Shown: positions 1 through 12,902, numbered from the stretch's first letter. The stretch: DNA of 30,006 bases from Neelides folsomi (GCA_034687125.1 JAQGBZ010000578.1:1-30006); one strand, 5' to 3'. Translations and numbers: made by a program. The notes: generated by a model not told the origin, from the letters alone.

Positions 1-341
1 TGTCTTTTGTTAAATCAAAAGTTGAAGTTTGTCTTTTTTACGTATTTAACTTTTTTATTTACTGTCTATATTACATTAATCGTTTTTAATTTCTTAATTA
101 GAAAGTACAAACATACGTTTGGGTCTCCAGTATTTGTCCTAAAAACCGTGAATGTATAGGATGGTCCAAAGTTGTCTCATTTATTAATCAATCATTAATT
201 TTAAAAAAGAAGCAAACTTTGGACTACCTTTTAAGCTGTATTAGTATTATATGTAATGGCATCTAGGGCATTAACTAAATATACATATTTCTAAATGGGA
301 ATAATTTAAACATTGCAACTATTTAATTAAAATAATCAAAA

Positions 342-590
342 GAATTATTTACTTTTGTCGTAATTAATTATTTAAACCGTAAATTGTTAAGTGTGTCGTA
401 AAATGATTTACTTTTGTCGTAAATAATTTTTTTACCCGTAAAATGCTTACCATGTCGTAAAATGATTTGGTTTCACAGTAAATAAATAGCTTTCACAGTA
501 AATTCATAATCATGTAATAATATGATTTATTTTTACAACAAAAAATATCTTTGTATATCAAATGCTAAACATTTAGTCAAATGATTTAAT
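342..590. repeat. Decayed tandem repeat, about 60-bp period
   Basis: Four degenerate copies start near 342, 405, 464 and 524, and a fifth begins at 583. Each opens with a gatttactttt-like block and carries two further gtaaat/gtcgtaaaat-like blocks; copies 1 and 2 agree best and copies 3 and 4 have drifted. The spacing is 59-63 bases. No coding frame goes with it. It lies beyond the 3' end of the minus-strand ARMH1-like gene. The flanks (1-341 and 591-840) are AT-rich and show no gene that I can support. Confidence 0.6.
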
Positions 591-840
591 TTAATAACAT
601 TATTATCAGCTATTAGTCCAAATAATAATTATATGTAAAATAATACATAAATAATAAAATTAAGATAAATAGTAATTAAATAGTAATAATTTTTTACAAA
701 AATGACATTATCCGAATAAATGGTAATGTAATATAAAACTACTGTTGATTTAAAATACACGTTTTATAAGCAAATTTTTATAGCAATATTAAGTATTATG
801 ACGATTTTGTACACTTTACAATTACAAATGAAACGCATGG

Positions 841-3800
841 TTAGAATCCAAGTGTAATTGCTGGCTTTTTAGACAAAGACATTCTTGGAGTTTCGTCAGT
901 TACGAAAAGAGATCCATTATTTACAGTTTGGGTTGACAGCGTTGTAAAAAGGGCTTCTCTCCAATTGAATTCGTCCGAAGCGCCGCTCCTATGATGGCCA
1001 TGCTTTTGTCTCTATTTTATTGAAAAACAAAATTACTATAATTTATGAATAATAATTTAACAATGTTAAAATAAATAGCTTATTATACCTACATTAAATG
1101 CTGAACACCAAAGTTGGTAATATGGATATTAAAACAAATTGATAACTAACGATATTCCCAAAGAATTCATCATCAAAATCAATATCAGAGTCACTGTCTT
1201 TGTCTTCGACCACAAACAATTTCCCCGTATCTAAATGTTTGGTAAAACCATAAAGGAGATTTTCATCATCTTTCATATCCAATTTGAAAACTTGGTCGTC
1301 ATTGTCGTTATCCAAAAAATTGGATGAAGATTCTGTGAAGCCAAAATCTTGAATCACAATATCATCAGGTTTGCTATAGTCCTTTAGCTCATATTCGATA
1401 TTCCTGTGATTCAAATTCAATGATAGTTAAATTTAATTAAATTAGAAAATTAGAATTATTGTAAATTGAAATAGAAATTTATTTTTTTGTCAAATGACTT
1501 GTAAATGTGAGGTTCCATGATTTCATTGACTTTGGCCGTAAGTAGACAAATTGCCATTTTGAGCCTCATTTCTTCATCCACATGCTCGTCCAAGGAGTCG
1601 GTGCAATTATCTTCGCAGGGTTCTTCTGGAGATTCAACGACGAAACTTGCAACCCAACTTTTCCACGCGTCTTGAATGACACCGCCAAGAGATCTCAAAT
1701 GAACGCAAGCAGTAGATGGGATAAACAAGTGAGTTCCATGATCCTGGTTAAGTTAAAATGAATTCAATTACATATAATATAATCAAGTGAGTTTGAATTT
1801 TTGAATTTTTAATTACAATAAAAGCTTTAAGTAAATTCTCTCCCAAAAGTTCTTTAATAAAGAATCGAAGCTCCTTCTTCTCATTGTGGAGAAACAAAAG
1901 GAGTCGGATTGCTTTCTCTTGGAGCTTGGGGAACGTTGAAGTTCCAACGGCAGAAATCGCAACGCCAATTAATCCTCTGTCGATAAGTTCATCGCGGATT
2001 TTATAATTCGAATTCACCAAATGACTAAACAATTCGATAATTAATAAATCAATAAATTAGCATTAATACAAAATTAATTAATAAATTAGTTAAGCCATTA
2101 ATTAAATAATATTAATGTTTAGTTTATAAATTATTTTGGATTAATGAACAACCTTAAACAATACAAAGCACCATATTGAAATCTATAGACTTTAATTTTC
2201 CTCTTTTCCACCTTTTGCTTTCTCTCATAATATGCTTGCTCTTCTGATAGTAAAAGAGGTTTTGGCTTGTAAACTTGTCCTGGGTGATGGTCGAGGGATT
2301 CAGAGAGGTGACGAGGATAAGCGAGGTGAAGAAATGCTTTCATTAACTTTTCTCTCCCGTGTTTCCCTTCCATTATTGTAAGGGAGAATTCGGCCAAATC
2401 TTTGAGCATCGGATCAAAATCAGTTTTTAAGTTCATGAGCAAAGTGTTGATGAGAACTGGACCAACAATTGGACGTTCTTTCTGTATTTAAATTGTAATA
2501 TTGACATTAAGAATAATGGATTTATTTGATCCTGATCAATTGGTTGAATATTTAAATATTAACATTAATTACATTAAGACATTAACAATTTGATATTATA
2601 AATGTTTCGATTGGAATTAACTTTGAAGAACCAATAAGTTTTTCTTACAACGACGGAAATGAGAATTCGAACAGCAAAACTTTGAAACTTTTTGTTGAAA
2701 TCGAATCGAATTTGTTCAAGAGCCATTTTTGTCACTGTGCAGATATTTGCGTCCGTGTTTCCATCAATGAGAGCTTCAAAGTAGGATTGTGTGGCATTTA
2801 TAAGATCATCATTATTGGACATTGTTAGAATATCAGTCACAATTTCCAAATCTCCCAGATCAGAGTCAAATTAGTCAAATAAACTTTAAGTCACTTTAAG
2901 GTTATAACACAAGTTAATTTTATTTTAAACTAAAATTAGTTTTATAAACAATTTTACATCTCTGATGATTGATTAAATATTCTTTCAATTTGTAGCCAGT
3001 CGAAGATCTAATCATTTCAATTAGAAAATGGTAAGCATTAATCTTTTCTGAATCCTTGATCTCCATAAGATGAATGGCAAAGAACACGCTGTCAACTCCA
3101 CCAAGCATTATGAATTCTTTGATGAATTTCTCTCTAATTTTAATAAGGAATTTCTCAAATTTAAATTTTAGTTGTGAATATTTAATTTTCTATCTATATG
3201 TATTACTTAACATAATATTTTATTTTATTAAAAGATTACCCGCTGACTGAACGAAAGAAAACGCCAATACAAGTGAAGAATTGTTCAAGGGTTCGTTTTT
3301 TTATCAGCTCCATTTGTAAGCCTGAATTAAATATCAAAACTTATCAAATTATATGAATCGGAATAGAATATTTCTCTAAAATATGATTGAACATTTGATG
3401 AATATTTAAATATATTTACCAACTCCAATTCTTGTAAACACAAGTGATGCTCCATTAAACATAATTTGATCAAAGTCAAGCTTAGAAAATCTGTAATTTT
3501 CGATAATTTCCATCATCATTGCGTTCCTTTGATAAAGGAACGCCGTGTCCCATTTTTTAAGAAAGTTCCATAAAGCCTTTGAAAACAAAAAGATTTGTCA
3601 AATTGTGAATAAACAAAGACGTAGGACGTAGAACATATTATAATAACAATACAAATAATAGTTTAAATGTATTTTAAATTGGTAATATACTTATTCTCCA
3701 GTGTAAGTTACGTACGAACTTTGACCGGTAACGAGGCGAGAAATATAATGTTATAATTGACCATTGTTTCATAATGTCCAATAGAAAAATAACAATAAAC

Positions 3801-4079
3801 GTTTATTTTTGAGCGGGATTTAGGATACTTTAAAAGTAAGTTCAAATCTTCAAGCATTCTAAATCCGGCTCAAAAATAACAAACGTTTATTGTTCTTTTT
3901 CTATTGGGCAATATGGAAAATGGTCAATTATAACATTATATTTCTCGCCTCGTTACCGGTCAAAGTTCGTACGCAACTTACACTGGAGAATAGATATGTA
4001 ATTATTTTTGAATATATTATACTGTTCGATCCCAAATGGAAGGCCCCATTTTGACCTCGTGGTTACTTGTTTTTTCCAT
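841..4079 (-). CDS. ARMH1: ARMH1-like armadillo-helical protein, 10 exons, 626 aa
   Basis: Exons in coding order are 4079-4023, 3576-3420, 3321-3240, 3133-2958, 2851-2649, 2481-2153, 2024-1817, 1743-1499, 1403-1151 and 1011-841. All junctions keep phase, and the total is 1881 bases including the TAA stop. The protein starts MEKTSNHEVKMGPSIW. Its first ~200 residues resemble my memory of vertebrate ARMH1 (C1orf228): a FLKKWD segment, GASLVF, CIGVFFRSVS and FIMLGGVDSVFF appear in the same order as FLQEWD, GASLFL, SIGIFLSAVS and FLEVGGVLTLL. The body is all-helical and ARM-like. The last ~130 residues form an acidic tail (DKDSDSDIDFDDE), and the product is longer than the ~440-aa human protein. 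The family's molecular role is not established. Intron 1 (3577-4022) contains a MITE. The identification depends on memory; a different ARM-repeat protein is the main alternative. Confidence 0.72.
3694..3990. mobile_element. 297-bp inverted-repeat MITE with TA target duplication
   Basis: The left arm (about 3694-3831) and right arm (about 3853-3990) are near-perfect inverted copies of ~138 bases with a ~21-base spacer. The tips are TTCTCCAGTGTAAG and its complement. TA dinucleotides at 3692-3693 and 3991-3992 fit the TA target-site duplication of Tc1/mariner-type elements. There is no coding capacity, so it is non-autonomous. It sits in intron 1 of the ARMH1-like gene; removing it and one TA leaves an intron of about 147 bases. 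The few mismatches between the arms suggest a fairly recent insertion. Confidence 0.85.
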
Positions 4080-4810
4080 TGTTGATTTGAAGACCTTTAA
4101 ACTTGAAGAAAAGCTAATTTTGTTAACTTGAACTAAACAAAGACAATGTAAAACTGAGCAAATAAACTAAAAAATTATTGTTACTTTTATGTACTTACAT
4201 AATCATAATTTCACAGTTGATAATTGATTCATTGATAAATGATAAAATTAAAATTAATTAATAAGTTGTGTGTAGCTTTATTGTAGATGTTTAGATTAAA
4301 CAATACCCTTTTTATTCACTTTATTTATCTCTCTGCATTTGTTCTTGAATCTTGATGATTTTTTACACGAAAATCTTTAAATTGGGGAATGTTAAAAATG
4401 GCGTAACTTTCAATGAAAATGCAGATCCTAGGTTGCATAAAATACAAAAATTGAGTTTCATATAAGGCCAATTGCCATTTCCATTTAATTAACTAAAATA
4501 CTATTACAGTGTGGATTTTGAACGGAGTGGAGCTTCGTGTCGGTGTCAAAGGAAAAGATAATTGCAATCTGATGCGTCTTGTATGTATCTGGTATCTTGT
4601 GACTTGTGTTCCTGTGTACAAATATATGAAAACGTTTTTAAAGTTTTTCGAGGGCATTGTGAGACTATTGAGGTTGTAAATGCTAAGTTCCTTCCTTCTT
4701 TCCTATTACTTCAAAATCATGTCATTCAACTCTATTTTGGTAAATTCTCTCACATTCTTTCTACTCCATTTTAAATAACAAATGAATTTGATACTTTAAT
4801 CTCAATTAAA
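4080..4810. other. Intergenic region between divergent ARMH1-like and FLII genes
   Basis: This 731-base stretch separates two genes transcribed away from each other, so it should hold both promoters. A 70-codon open frame at 4562-4774 has no recognisable features and no supporting splice structure. I see no strong TATA/initiator pair. Confidence 0.5.
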
Positions 4811-7800
4811 ATGGCCAAAACTGGCGTCCTCCCCTTTGTAAGGGGAATCGACTTTTCTCAAAATGATTTCAAGGTATTTTATCACTTAAAATATCCTTAC
4901 TGAATAAATAAACTTTTACATTGAGTTAATTAATAAATATTATAATAAATAATAAATAAATTATACTTATATTATATATATATATATAACTTAAATGAAT
5001 TTATTTAACAAAACATTTTTCTACCCAATTTCAGAATAATAAATTTCCGGTATCTGTGAAAGAAATGGGGAGCTTGCGTTGGTTGCGGCTGGACAAAACC
5101 AATCTTCAATGTGTTCCAACCGAACTTGGAAGTCTTAAGAAATTGGAACATGTCTCACTTCGGAGAAACTTACTCGAAAAAGTATTTGGTGAATTGACAG
5201 AACTTGCTTCTCTGCGCTCAATCAACCTCCGACACAATCATATAAAAAGTTCAGGATTGCCATCACAAATATTTGATTTAGAAGAACTGACCACTCTTGA
5301 CCTTTCATTCAATCGGCTTAAGGAACTTCCTCATGGTCTTGAAAAGGCCAAATCACTTCTCGTCCTCAACTTGAGCAATAACATGTACGAAAAACTTACA
5401 ATCTTTTTCTATATACCCTTTTTCTTAATATTTTAAATTAATTAATTAATTAATATTAAGGATCGACGCGATTCCGGGCAATGTGTTAATGAATTTGATC
5501 GACCTTCTTCACTTGGATTTAAGTTGTAATAAACTGGAAACTCTTCCTCCGCAAACACGTCGTCTAGTCCATTTGCAAACTCTCATCCTCAATGATAATC
5601 CATTGGCTCTATTTCAATTCAGGTAAACTATGAAAATTAAAATTTGGTATTTTTAATTAAAATTATAATTTTCAAATCTATTGATTGAATTGATCGAATT
5701 CAAATATTCAATGATGGTGTTTAAACATCTAGACAATTGCCATCACTTGTGAGCTTAGAAACTCTTCATTTGAGAAGTACTCAAAGGTCTCTCACTAACA
5801 TCCCAAATAATCTTTGTGAGCTTACAAGACTCGCAGATGTGGATTTAAGCCGGAATTCTCTCACAAAGATCCCAGATGGGCTTTTTACACTTCCTTCGTT
5901 AAAGAGATTGAATCTTTGCGAGAATCAACTAAAAGAGATTTCAATAGCTATTGGTAAAAGATAAAAATTTCTTTAATTTATATTTTTTTACATTATTTGT
6001 TCTATGTATGAATTTGATTTGACCATAGTTTTTAAATATGTAATGTTTAGATGTTTGGACGAGATTGGAAGTTTTGAATTTGTGTCGAAATGAGCTCACG
6101 GCACTTCCAACCTCTCTTTGTAAACTCACAGCTTTGAGAAGACTTATAGTCAATGGGAATCAACTGGATTTTGAAGGAATTCCATCAGGAATTGGAAAAT
6201 TGGGAAACTTGGAAGTATTTTCAGCTGCTAATAACAATCTTGAAATGGTTCCTGAAGGCCTTTGCAGGTTTAACTTTCATTTATAACAATTTTGATTCTA
6301 ACTTTAATAATACATTATTTATACTCTTAATTTTATTTTATGAACGAAGAAAATCTATTGTTAAATTATTACACATTTTATAATTTTTAATAAATAATAA
6401 TATTTTAATAGGTGTGGATCTTTGAAGAAATTGATTTTGAGTGCAAATCGTCTTATCACTCTCCCAGATGCCATTCATCTTCTCAGTGACTTGGAAGTTT
6501 TAGATTTGAAAGATAATCCTGAACTTGTTATGCCACCAAAACCACAAGAAGTCGTCGTTTCCGGCCGAGATGTTCGTTTTTACAACATTGACTTCTCCCT
6601 ACAAAATCAATTAAGATTGGCTGGAGCGCTTTTGCCACCTCAAGTTCCAGTAGCTCCTTCCAAAGATCCAATTGCAAGGTTTAAGAGACTTCGGAGACGA
6701 CACGTTGACGCAGCTGAGGCTGACTCAACACAAGCTAAAATTCTTAAAGGAATGAAAGACATTGCAAAAGATAAAGAAAATCGATCACTTGCTGAAGCTA
6801 AACAAATGGAGCCATTAAAACCTAAAAGGTATTTTTCTTTATTTAACTCTTATTAAAGAAAAATATTTATATAACAATGATATTATATTAGGTATTTACT
6901 TAAAATTATAAAAATTATAATTTTGTATTTAATTAACATTTAAATTAATAAAATGTTTTAGATGGGATGAAGCATTAGAAAAGCCTCCATTGGATTATTC
7001 TGAATTCTTCGATGAAGACGTTGGGCAAATCCCCGGTTTAGTAATTTGGGAAATTGAAAATTTCCTCCCGAACCAAATTGAAGAAAGTGCTCAAGGAAAA
7101 TTTTACGAAGGGGATGCATACATTGTGCTTCAAACATTTTTGGACAATTCTTCATCACTCGATTGGAAAATTTACTTTTGGATCGGAGCAAAAGCGACAT
7201 TGGACAAACGAGCTTGTGCTGCGATTCATGCAGTTAATCTGAGGAATTATTTGGGAGCTCAATGTCGAACTGTCCGAGAAGAACAAGCGGATGAAAGCGA
7301 TGAATTTACGGCTCTCTTTGAAGGACAGATTTGTTACATTGAAGGAGGAAGAACAGCATCTGGATTCTTTACTGTGGATGAAGTGGAGTATATGACTCGG
7401 CTTTATCGAGTTCATGGGAAAGGATCTTCAATTCAATTGGAACCAGTTCCTTGTGAATATATTTCCCTTGATCCAAGATTTGTCTTTGTATTGGACGATG
7501 GACTCAAAATCTATGTTTGGTTTGGGAAAAAGGCTAAGAACACTCTGAGGCCTAAAGCAAGGTAAAATTCATTTTGGTTATTTTTTGTTAAATTGAATTT
7601 ATTAAAAATGTAAATGTTGCGTATTTAGTAGTTAGACAACTTTACGTTTTTAATGGGGATGATTCTATAAAATAATTTTTATTTTTCAGATTGATGGCAG
7701 AAAAGATGAATAAAGAAGAACGGAAGAATTTAGGAGAAATTTTTGTGTTCAGTGAGGGCAATGAAGTGGAAGATTTTTGGAAATGTCTTGGAGAAGAGGC

Positions 7801-10158
7801 GGGAATTAAACCAGAAGAACCCATTGTGGTAAACTAACATTATTTTAACTAACAATTAATATTTAATTTAAATACACCTTTTGATATACATAAATCAATT
7901 CGGTTTTAACTTTTAATTGATTTATAGGAACACGTTCCAGACGATTTTGAGCCAGTTATCCCGCGTTTGTACCAAGTTGGTCTGGGAATGGGATATCTTG
8001 AACTCCCCCAAGTCGAAATGCCACATAACAAACTTACTCCAGCTCTTATGAACACAAAGAATGTTTACATTCTTGATTGTCTCTCTGATGTTTTTGTATG
8101 GTAAGAATCATATTACTTATTTTATTAAAATTAAATAACTTATGTTTAATCTGCATAAAAATAACTCAACTTATTTATAAGAAATTTAACTTGAATCGAT
8201 AAATGGCGAATTTGGATCTTTTAATTAATTAATTATAATTAATGTATCGATATTTACAGGATTGGAAAGAAGTCCACAAGATTGGTACGAGCAGCTTCGC
8301 TCAAACTATCACAAGAGCTTTTCCACATGATCCAAAGACCAGATTTCTCCCTTGTGACACGAATCCAAGAAGGTTCAGAAGTTCAAGTATTTAAATCAAA
8401 GTTTTCCACCTGGGACGATGTTATTGCAGTAGATTTTACAAGAACTGCAGAATCAGTCCAAAGGACCGGAGCAGATCTTGGTAAATGGGCCGGAAAGCAA
8501 GAGACCAAAGCGGATTTGTCTGCTCTTTTTGCACCTCGACAGCCTTCAGTTAAAGAAGCAGAGGCTTCACAGCTCATTGACGAATGGAATGAGGATTTGG
8601 AAGCGATGGAGGCTTTTGTATTGGAGCAAAAGAAATTCGTCAGACTTCCTGAGGACGAAAAGGGAATTTTCTATTCGGGAGATTCTTACGTTTTTCTCTG
8701 TCGGTATTGGATCCCTGTTGAGCCCCAGCCGGGTGAAACAATCAATGAGGATGATGAAATCGAAGAAGATTTTCAATGCATTGTTTACTTTTGGCAAGGA
8801 AGAGATGCTTCAAACATGGGATGGCTCACTTTTACTTTTAGGTTGGAATTTACTTTTGATTACAATATTGATTAATGACTAATGACATATTTAATTAAGA
8901 TATAATATAGAATACCGATACATTTATTGAATAACATATTAAATGAAGCAAATTAATAATGAATTCAAATATCGAAAAGAGTTTTTTTATGGTTATTTTA
9001 ACTTCTTTGTTTTTGGTATATTTAGTCTGCAGAAAAAGTTTGAATCGTTGTTTGGTGAAAAATTGGAAGTTGTACGAACTCAACAACAGCAAGAGTCCTT
9101 TAAGTTTTTATCTCATTTTCATCGTAAGATTCTGATCCGAACGGGAAAACGTGGAGTCAAACGTCCTCCAATTGAACTTTTTCAAATGCGATCAAATGGA
9201 TTCTCTCCACTGTGCACACGAACAATTCAGATCAACACTGATTCTTCTCTTCTCAATTCAACTTTTTGGTAAGTTTTATTTTATTATTAAACCGCGATGA
9301 TTTATTATTTGATATTAATATTCTTATTATTTTGTAATTTCTAGTTACATTTTAAAAGTCGGATTTGACAACAATGCAGAAGAAGGTAATAGTAATAGTA
9401 CAAAAATTCAAAAATATAACAAAATTATTAGCTATTTATTATAACTATCATTTTCTACTAAATAATTAAATAATTTCAAATCTATTTTTGTAGCTGAAAG
9501 TGGAATTGTTTATGTTTGGCTTGGAAAGAATTCAAAGGAAGATGAATCCATCTTATGCGAAGCTATTGCGAATACTTACTTTAATCCCGTAAGTTATTTT
9601 AATTGTATAATATTTATATAAGGTGCTATATTACATTTTATTGATAAATTTACAGTTTGAATAAAATAATAGTTTCATTTGTTAATTAACTTAATTAATA
9701 TTAATTATTGTAAAATGTTGTTTCAGTCAACGTTCAGCGTCCAAGTTATTAACGAAGGCGAAGAGCCAGAAAATTTCTTTTGGGTTGGTTTGGGCGAAAA
9801 GAAACCTTATGAAGATCAATCAGATTGGATGTGTGAAACTCGTTTGTTCCGTTGTTCAAACGAAAAAGGATATTTCCTTATATCTGAGAAATGTAGCGAT
9901 TTTTGTCAAGATGACTTGGCAGATGACGACATCATGATCTTGGACAACGGAGAACAAGTTTTCTTATGGCTTGGTCCTTTGTCATCAGAAGTTGAAGTGA
10001 AGTTGGCCTACAAGTCCGCCCACGTTTACATTCAGCATTTGAGAGCGAAACAGCCAGGGAAGCCAAGGAAGCTTTTTGCTTCTCTCAAAGGACGAGAAAG
10101 TCGAAAGTTTACAAAGTGCTTCCATGGTTGGGCACAACATAAGCAACCGCCCGAATAA
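4811..10158 (+). CDS. FLII: Flightless-1: LRR plus gelsolin-repeat actin regulator, 14 exons, 1244 aa
   Basis: Exons: 4811-4873, 5035-5384, 5461-5622, 5733-5953, 6051-6267, 6412-6828, 6962-7561, 7690-7828, 7928-8100, 8260-8841, 9026-9268, 9345-9385, 9494-9588 and 9727-10158. The phases agree throughout and the total is 3735 bases, close to the 1269-aa human protein. The N-terminus [20 protein letters not shown] matches the FLII start. Residues to ~400 are leucine-rich repeats; a basic, charged linker follows; gelsolin-like segments run from ~490 ([16 protein letters not shown]) to the end. Conserved blocks include [42 protein letters not shown] and [15 protein letters not shown]. The protein binds actin and remodels it and also acts as a nuclear-receptor coactivator, which is known for the family. 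The gene is complete with no frameshift. A poly(A) signal AATAAA lies at 10432-10437. This is the firmest assignment in the window. Confidence 0.97.
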
Positions 10159-11467
10159 TTACAATCAGCCAAATAATCATGTTTTTATGTATTAATTTAA
10201 AATTTCCTAATTTGAGTGTTAAATCCAATTGAATGTTTTTTAACTTTGCTAACGCCTTTATCAAACATATAATTAATATTGTTGTATTATGTATTTACTA
10301 TGTAGTTGGTAGATATAAGAATTTTAAATTATTCTAATGATTTTAAATACGTATATTCAATATATGATTTCCTACCTTGTCTATTTAAATAACAATTGAT
10401 GATTAGACTAGAAGTGTGCTCATTGTCTTATAATAAACAATAATTGTAAAGGATAGTTATGAAAGTATTTTACATGTTTTTAACCGTGTTTTTATAATTA
10501 ACGAAACCGAATGTGTGTATGCAATAAAATTAATAATTAATCGCATTTTTTCAGTTCCATTGTCAAATCCTTTTTAAACATAAAATTCACGATATAAATC
10601 ATTTATTACCTTCAAATGGTTAAATGGTTCTACAGACCTTTGCAGTTTATAGATTATTCATTCAGTCAGAGACTCAATAGTCAATATAATATAGCAAAAT
10701 CACAAGCCGAATTTACATGGTATACATCATACTTGCCGTATAAAAAAATTGATGGGTTTGTTTATAGTATTCATGCAAAGAAAAGTAGAGACTACGAACA
10801 AATAACGGAAATTAAACAAACTTTTCATGTTTATGAATGAAAATGAGAGTCAACGGATTAGTAACGTTGAAATTGTTCGCATCCAACCCGTGTTGCATTA
10901 ATTAGTTTGATATAAATTCGTAACGTATACGTATTATGACTTTCATAATAAAATACATTGTATTTATTATAGTTGGTAAATACGACGTAAATTTTTGTGT
11001 AATATCCAATCATGAGCTTAAAATGAATATTGAAAGGAATAACTAAATAAATTGATAAGATTACATAATATGGGAAATCGATCAGTGTGTGTCTCGATGA
11101 AATTAACATTTTGATAAGAAATCCTCTGAATGTCAATGCCAATTTGTCAATATTATGATGCATCCAAATGGCCCTTCCATTTAAAATTTTGATTGATAAA
11201 AAATTTATTAAATACGGAAGAGATTCTAAAAATGTCAATAACATACAGATATCTACAATTCTTTTCTATACAAATGTATATCTATTCATCCCAAACCGAA
11301 CATTATGAGCATTTAAGTTACTAGAGGTCAATGATCAGTTTAATAGAAATCTTTTCCTAACCTTCTATTTCGATAATGAAAGTAAAATATAGGAAATGAA
11401 AACGCAGTTCTGTTTTTATCTTACGCCTTAAAATAAATATCCGATGAAGATCAACAGAGCTTTGAAG
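10159..11467. other. Intergenic region, mostly AT-rich
   Basis: This holds the FLII 3' flank and then ~1 kb without a gene I can support. Two open frames are present: 74 codons at 10616-10840 on plus, and 128 codons at 10858-11244 on minus. The minus-strand one is rich in hydrophobic and aromatic residues. Neither matches a family I know or joins to flanking exons. Confidence 0.45.
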
Positions 11468-11494
11468 TATAAAAGCTTTAAACAAAACTCAGTT
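11468..11494 (+). promoter_or_regulatory. TATA box and TCAGT initiator of the crystallin-like gene
   Basis: TATAAAAG at 11468-11475 is followed by the arthropod-type initiator TCAGTT at 11489-11494, with the likely start at A11491. The distance is slightly short for a classical TATA-to-start spacing. The 5' leader would be ~170 bases to the ATG at 11661. Confidence 0.5.
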
Positions 11495-11660
11495 TGCATA
11501 TTCAACTTTTAAGCTCGAAGAAACAACAAACCATTTTTGATCATTTTTGATCCTCATTATCATTTTTGACATATTCAAAGTCTTACTTTAACCTTAGCCC
11601 ATATTTAAAACTCATTCTCCATATTTATTAATTAACGTTATTTCAAGTAAAAATACCACA

Positions 11661-12439
11661 ATGAAGTTTATTAGACCCAAGTTATTAATATTTGTAATAT
11701 TGTCAATATTACAATTATCAAATTGTTCTGATCTTCACAAGTTTCAAATTATCAATAATCATGAAAACTCCACTTGGGAATTTATTTCTCATACTTATCA
11801 ACCAAGCCTTTACGAATTCAACACATTTCACAAATACTGCAGATCCGGAACGTAAGCGATTGAATTTTTATTCATTAACGAAAACCAAAATGTAAAAGGA
11901 ACCTATTTAATATGGAAGGAATATTTATTAATTAATAAATTAAAAATTAAATTAGATGGATTCATTATCGAGACCGAAATTACAGAGAGCCATCAGGTTG
12001 GGCAACTTGGTTGCCTTCATGTTTAACTGCCAATTTCGTCTTTACTTACAACTCCATTCGATTTGCGGGGATTCCCCATCAAACCAACGCTCGAGCATTG
12101 AATTTATACGAAGGAATTTGGATGACCGGAGACGAGCGGCTTTTCGTGGACGACGTTCCAAAATTGGGGTTTTCCTTTTCAGCTGTTGCTTTAACTGGAG
12201 ATGATTCAGATGTAACTTTTTACGAGGAAGAGAATTATAATGGAAAAAGCATTTGCATTCCTCATTCACTTCCACATGCATCAAAGATGGTCAACAACAT
12301 TAAAGATCTTGAGCCTAATTTTGGAAAAGCGAAGAGTTTGAGATTTACACCCTGCACAGACGACAACAGGAGAGAAGTGCCAATGAAAGAAGTGGATTTC
12401 TTTGATAAAAATATAAAATACTCATTTTCAAGGATGTAA
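11661..12439 (+). CDS. Secreted beta/gamma-crystallin-fold protein, 2 exons, 224 aa
   Basis: Exons 11661-11851 and 11956-12439 join in phase 2. Residues 1-22 are a hydrophobic signal peptide ending LQLSNCS. The protein has Greek-key signatures of the (Y/F)xxxx(Y/F)xG kind. The clearest is Y153-EEENYNG-160, followed by a C and a downstream SLRF strand near residue 195. Weaker ones are HYRDRNYRE (67-75) and LYEGIWMTGDERLF (114-127). This suggests two crystallin domains, with the first more diverged. Such domains in invertebrates bind calcium or act as extracellular structural or lectin-like proteins; no partner or substrate can be named here. AATAAA lies at 12593-12598. The next gene downstream is on the same strand and shares the initiator sequence TCAGTTTGCA. 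The fold call is good; the function is unknown. Confidence 0.75.
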
Positions 12440-12902
12440 CGCTTTCTGAATGGTTATTTAAAATAGTTTAAATGTACAAATATACTGTATTATATTTATT
12501 TTGAAACTAAGTTCTTATAATTATATATAAATGAACTTTTATATTGTATATTGTAAGAGTTATTGCAAATAATGTAAAATACTCGTAATTGAAATAAATG
12601 TTTATTCATTCAAATCAAGAATTACTTAAGGTACTGCATTACCATTAATGTAGCATGTATGTACATAATAATATGTTATTGTAAAAATTTGGTAATTTTA
12701 AACTCGATAGTTGGAGAGATTGAAATGTCAATGATTTATTGTTAATCGTTATTCTGATTAGACAAAATTTTGAAATATACACTCGATTAATAAAGATTAA
12801 TTGATTGATTAGCTACTAAATTTTGTTTAAGCAATTTTAAGCAATAGCCACTTGACTTTATCAACGAAATAACATTTCGTTATCCTGTTTTAAAACCCTT
12901 AT
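12440..12902. other. Intergenic region with a small perfect hairpin
   Basis: This AT-rich 3' flank of the crystallin-like gene also contains the upstream region of the amidase gene. The only structure I see is a perfect 8-bp stem, 3-base-loop palindrome (AACGAAAT/ATTTCGTT) at 12863-12881, about 55 bases before the amidase initiator. It could be an operator-like site or chance. Confidence 0.4.

Noticed and set aside
10616..10840. 74-codon plus-strand frame
   Set aside because: No domain, no signal peptide and no splice partners.
10858..11244. 128-codon minus-strand frame with hydrophobic stretches, possibly a membrane receptor fragment
   Set aside because: No recognisable motif, no flanking exons and composition as expected from AT-rich DNA. 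It is only worth a protein search.
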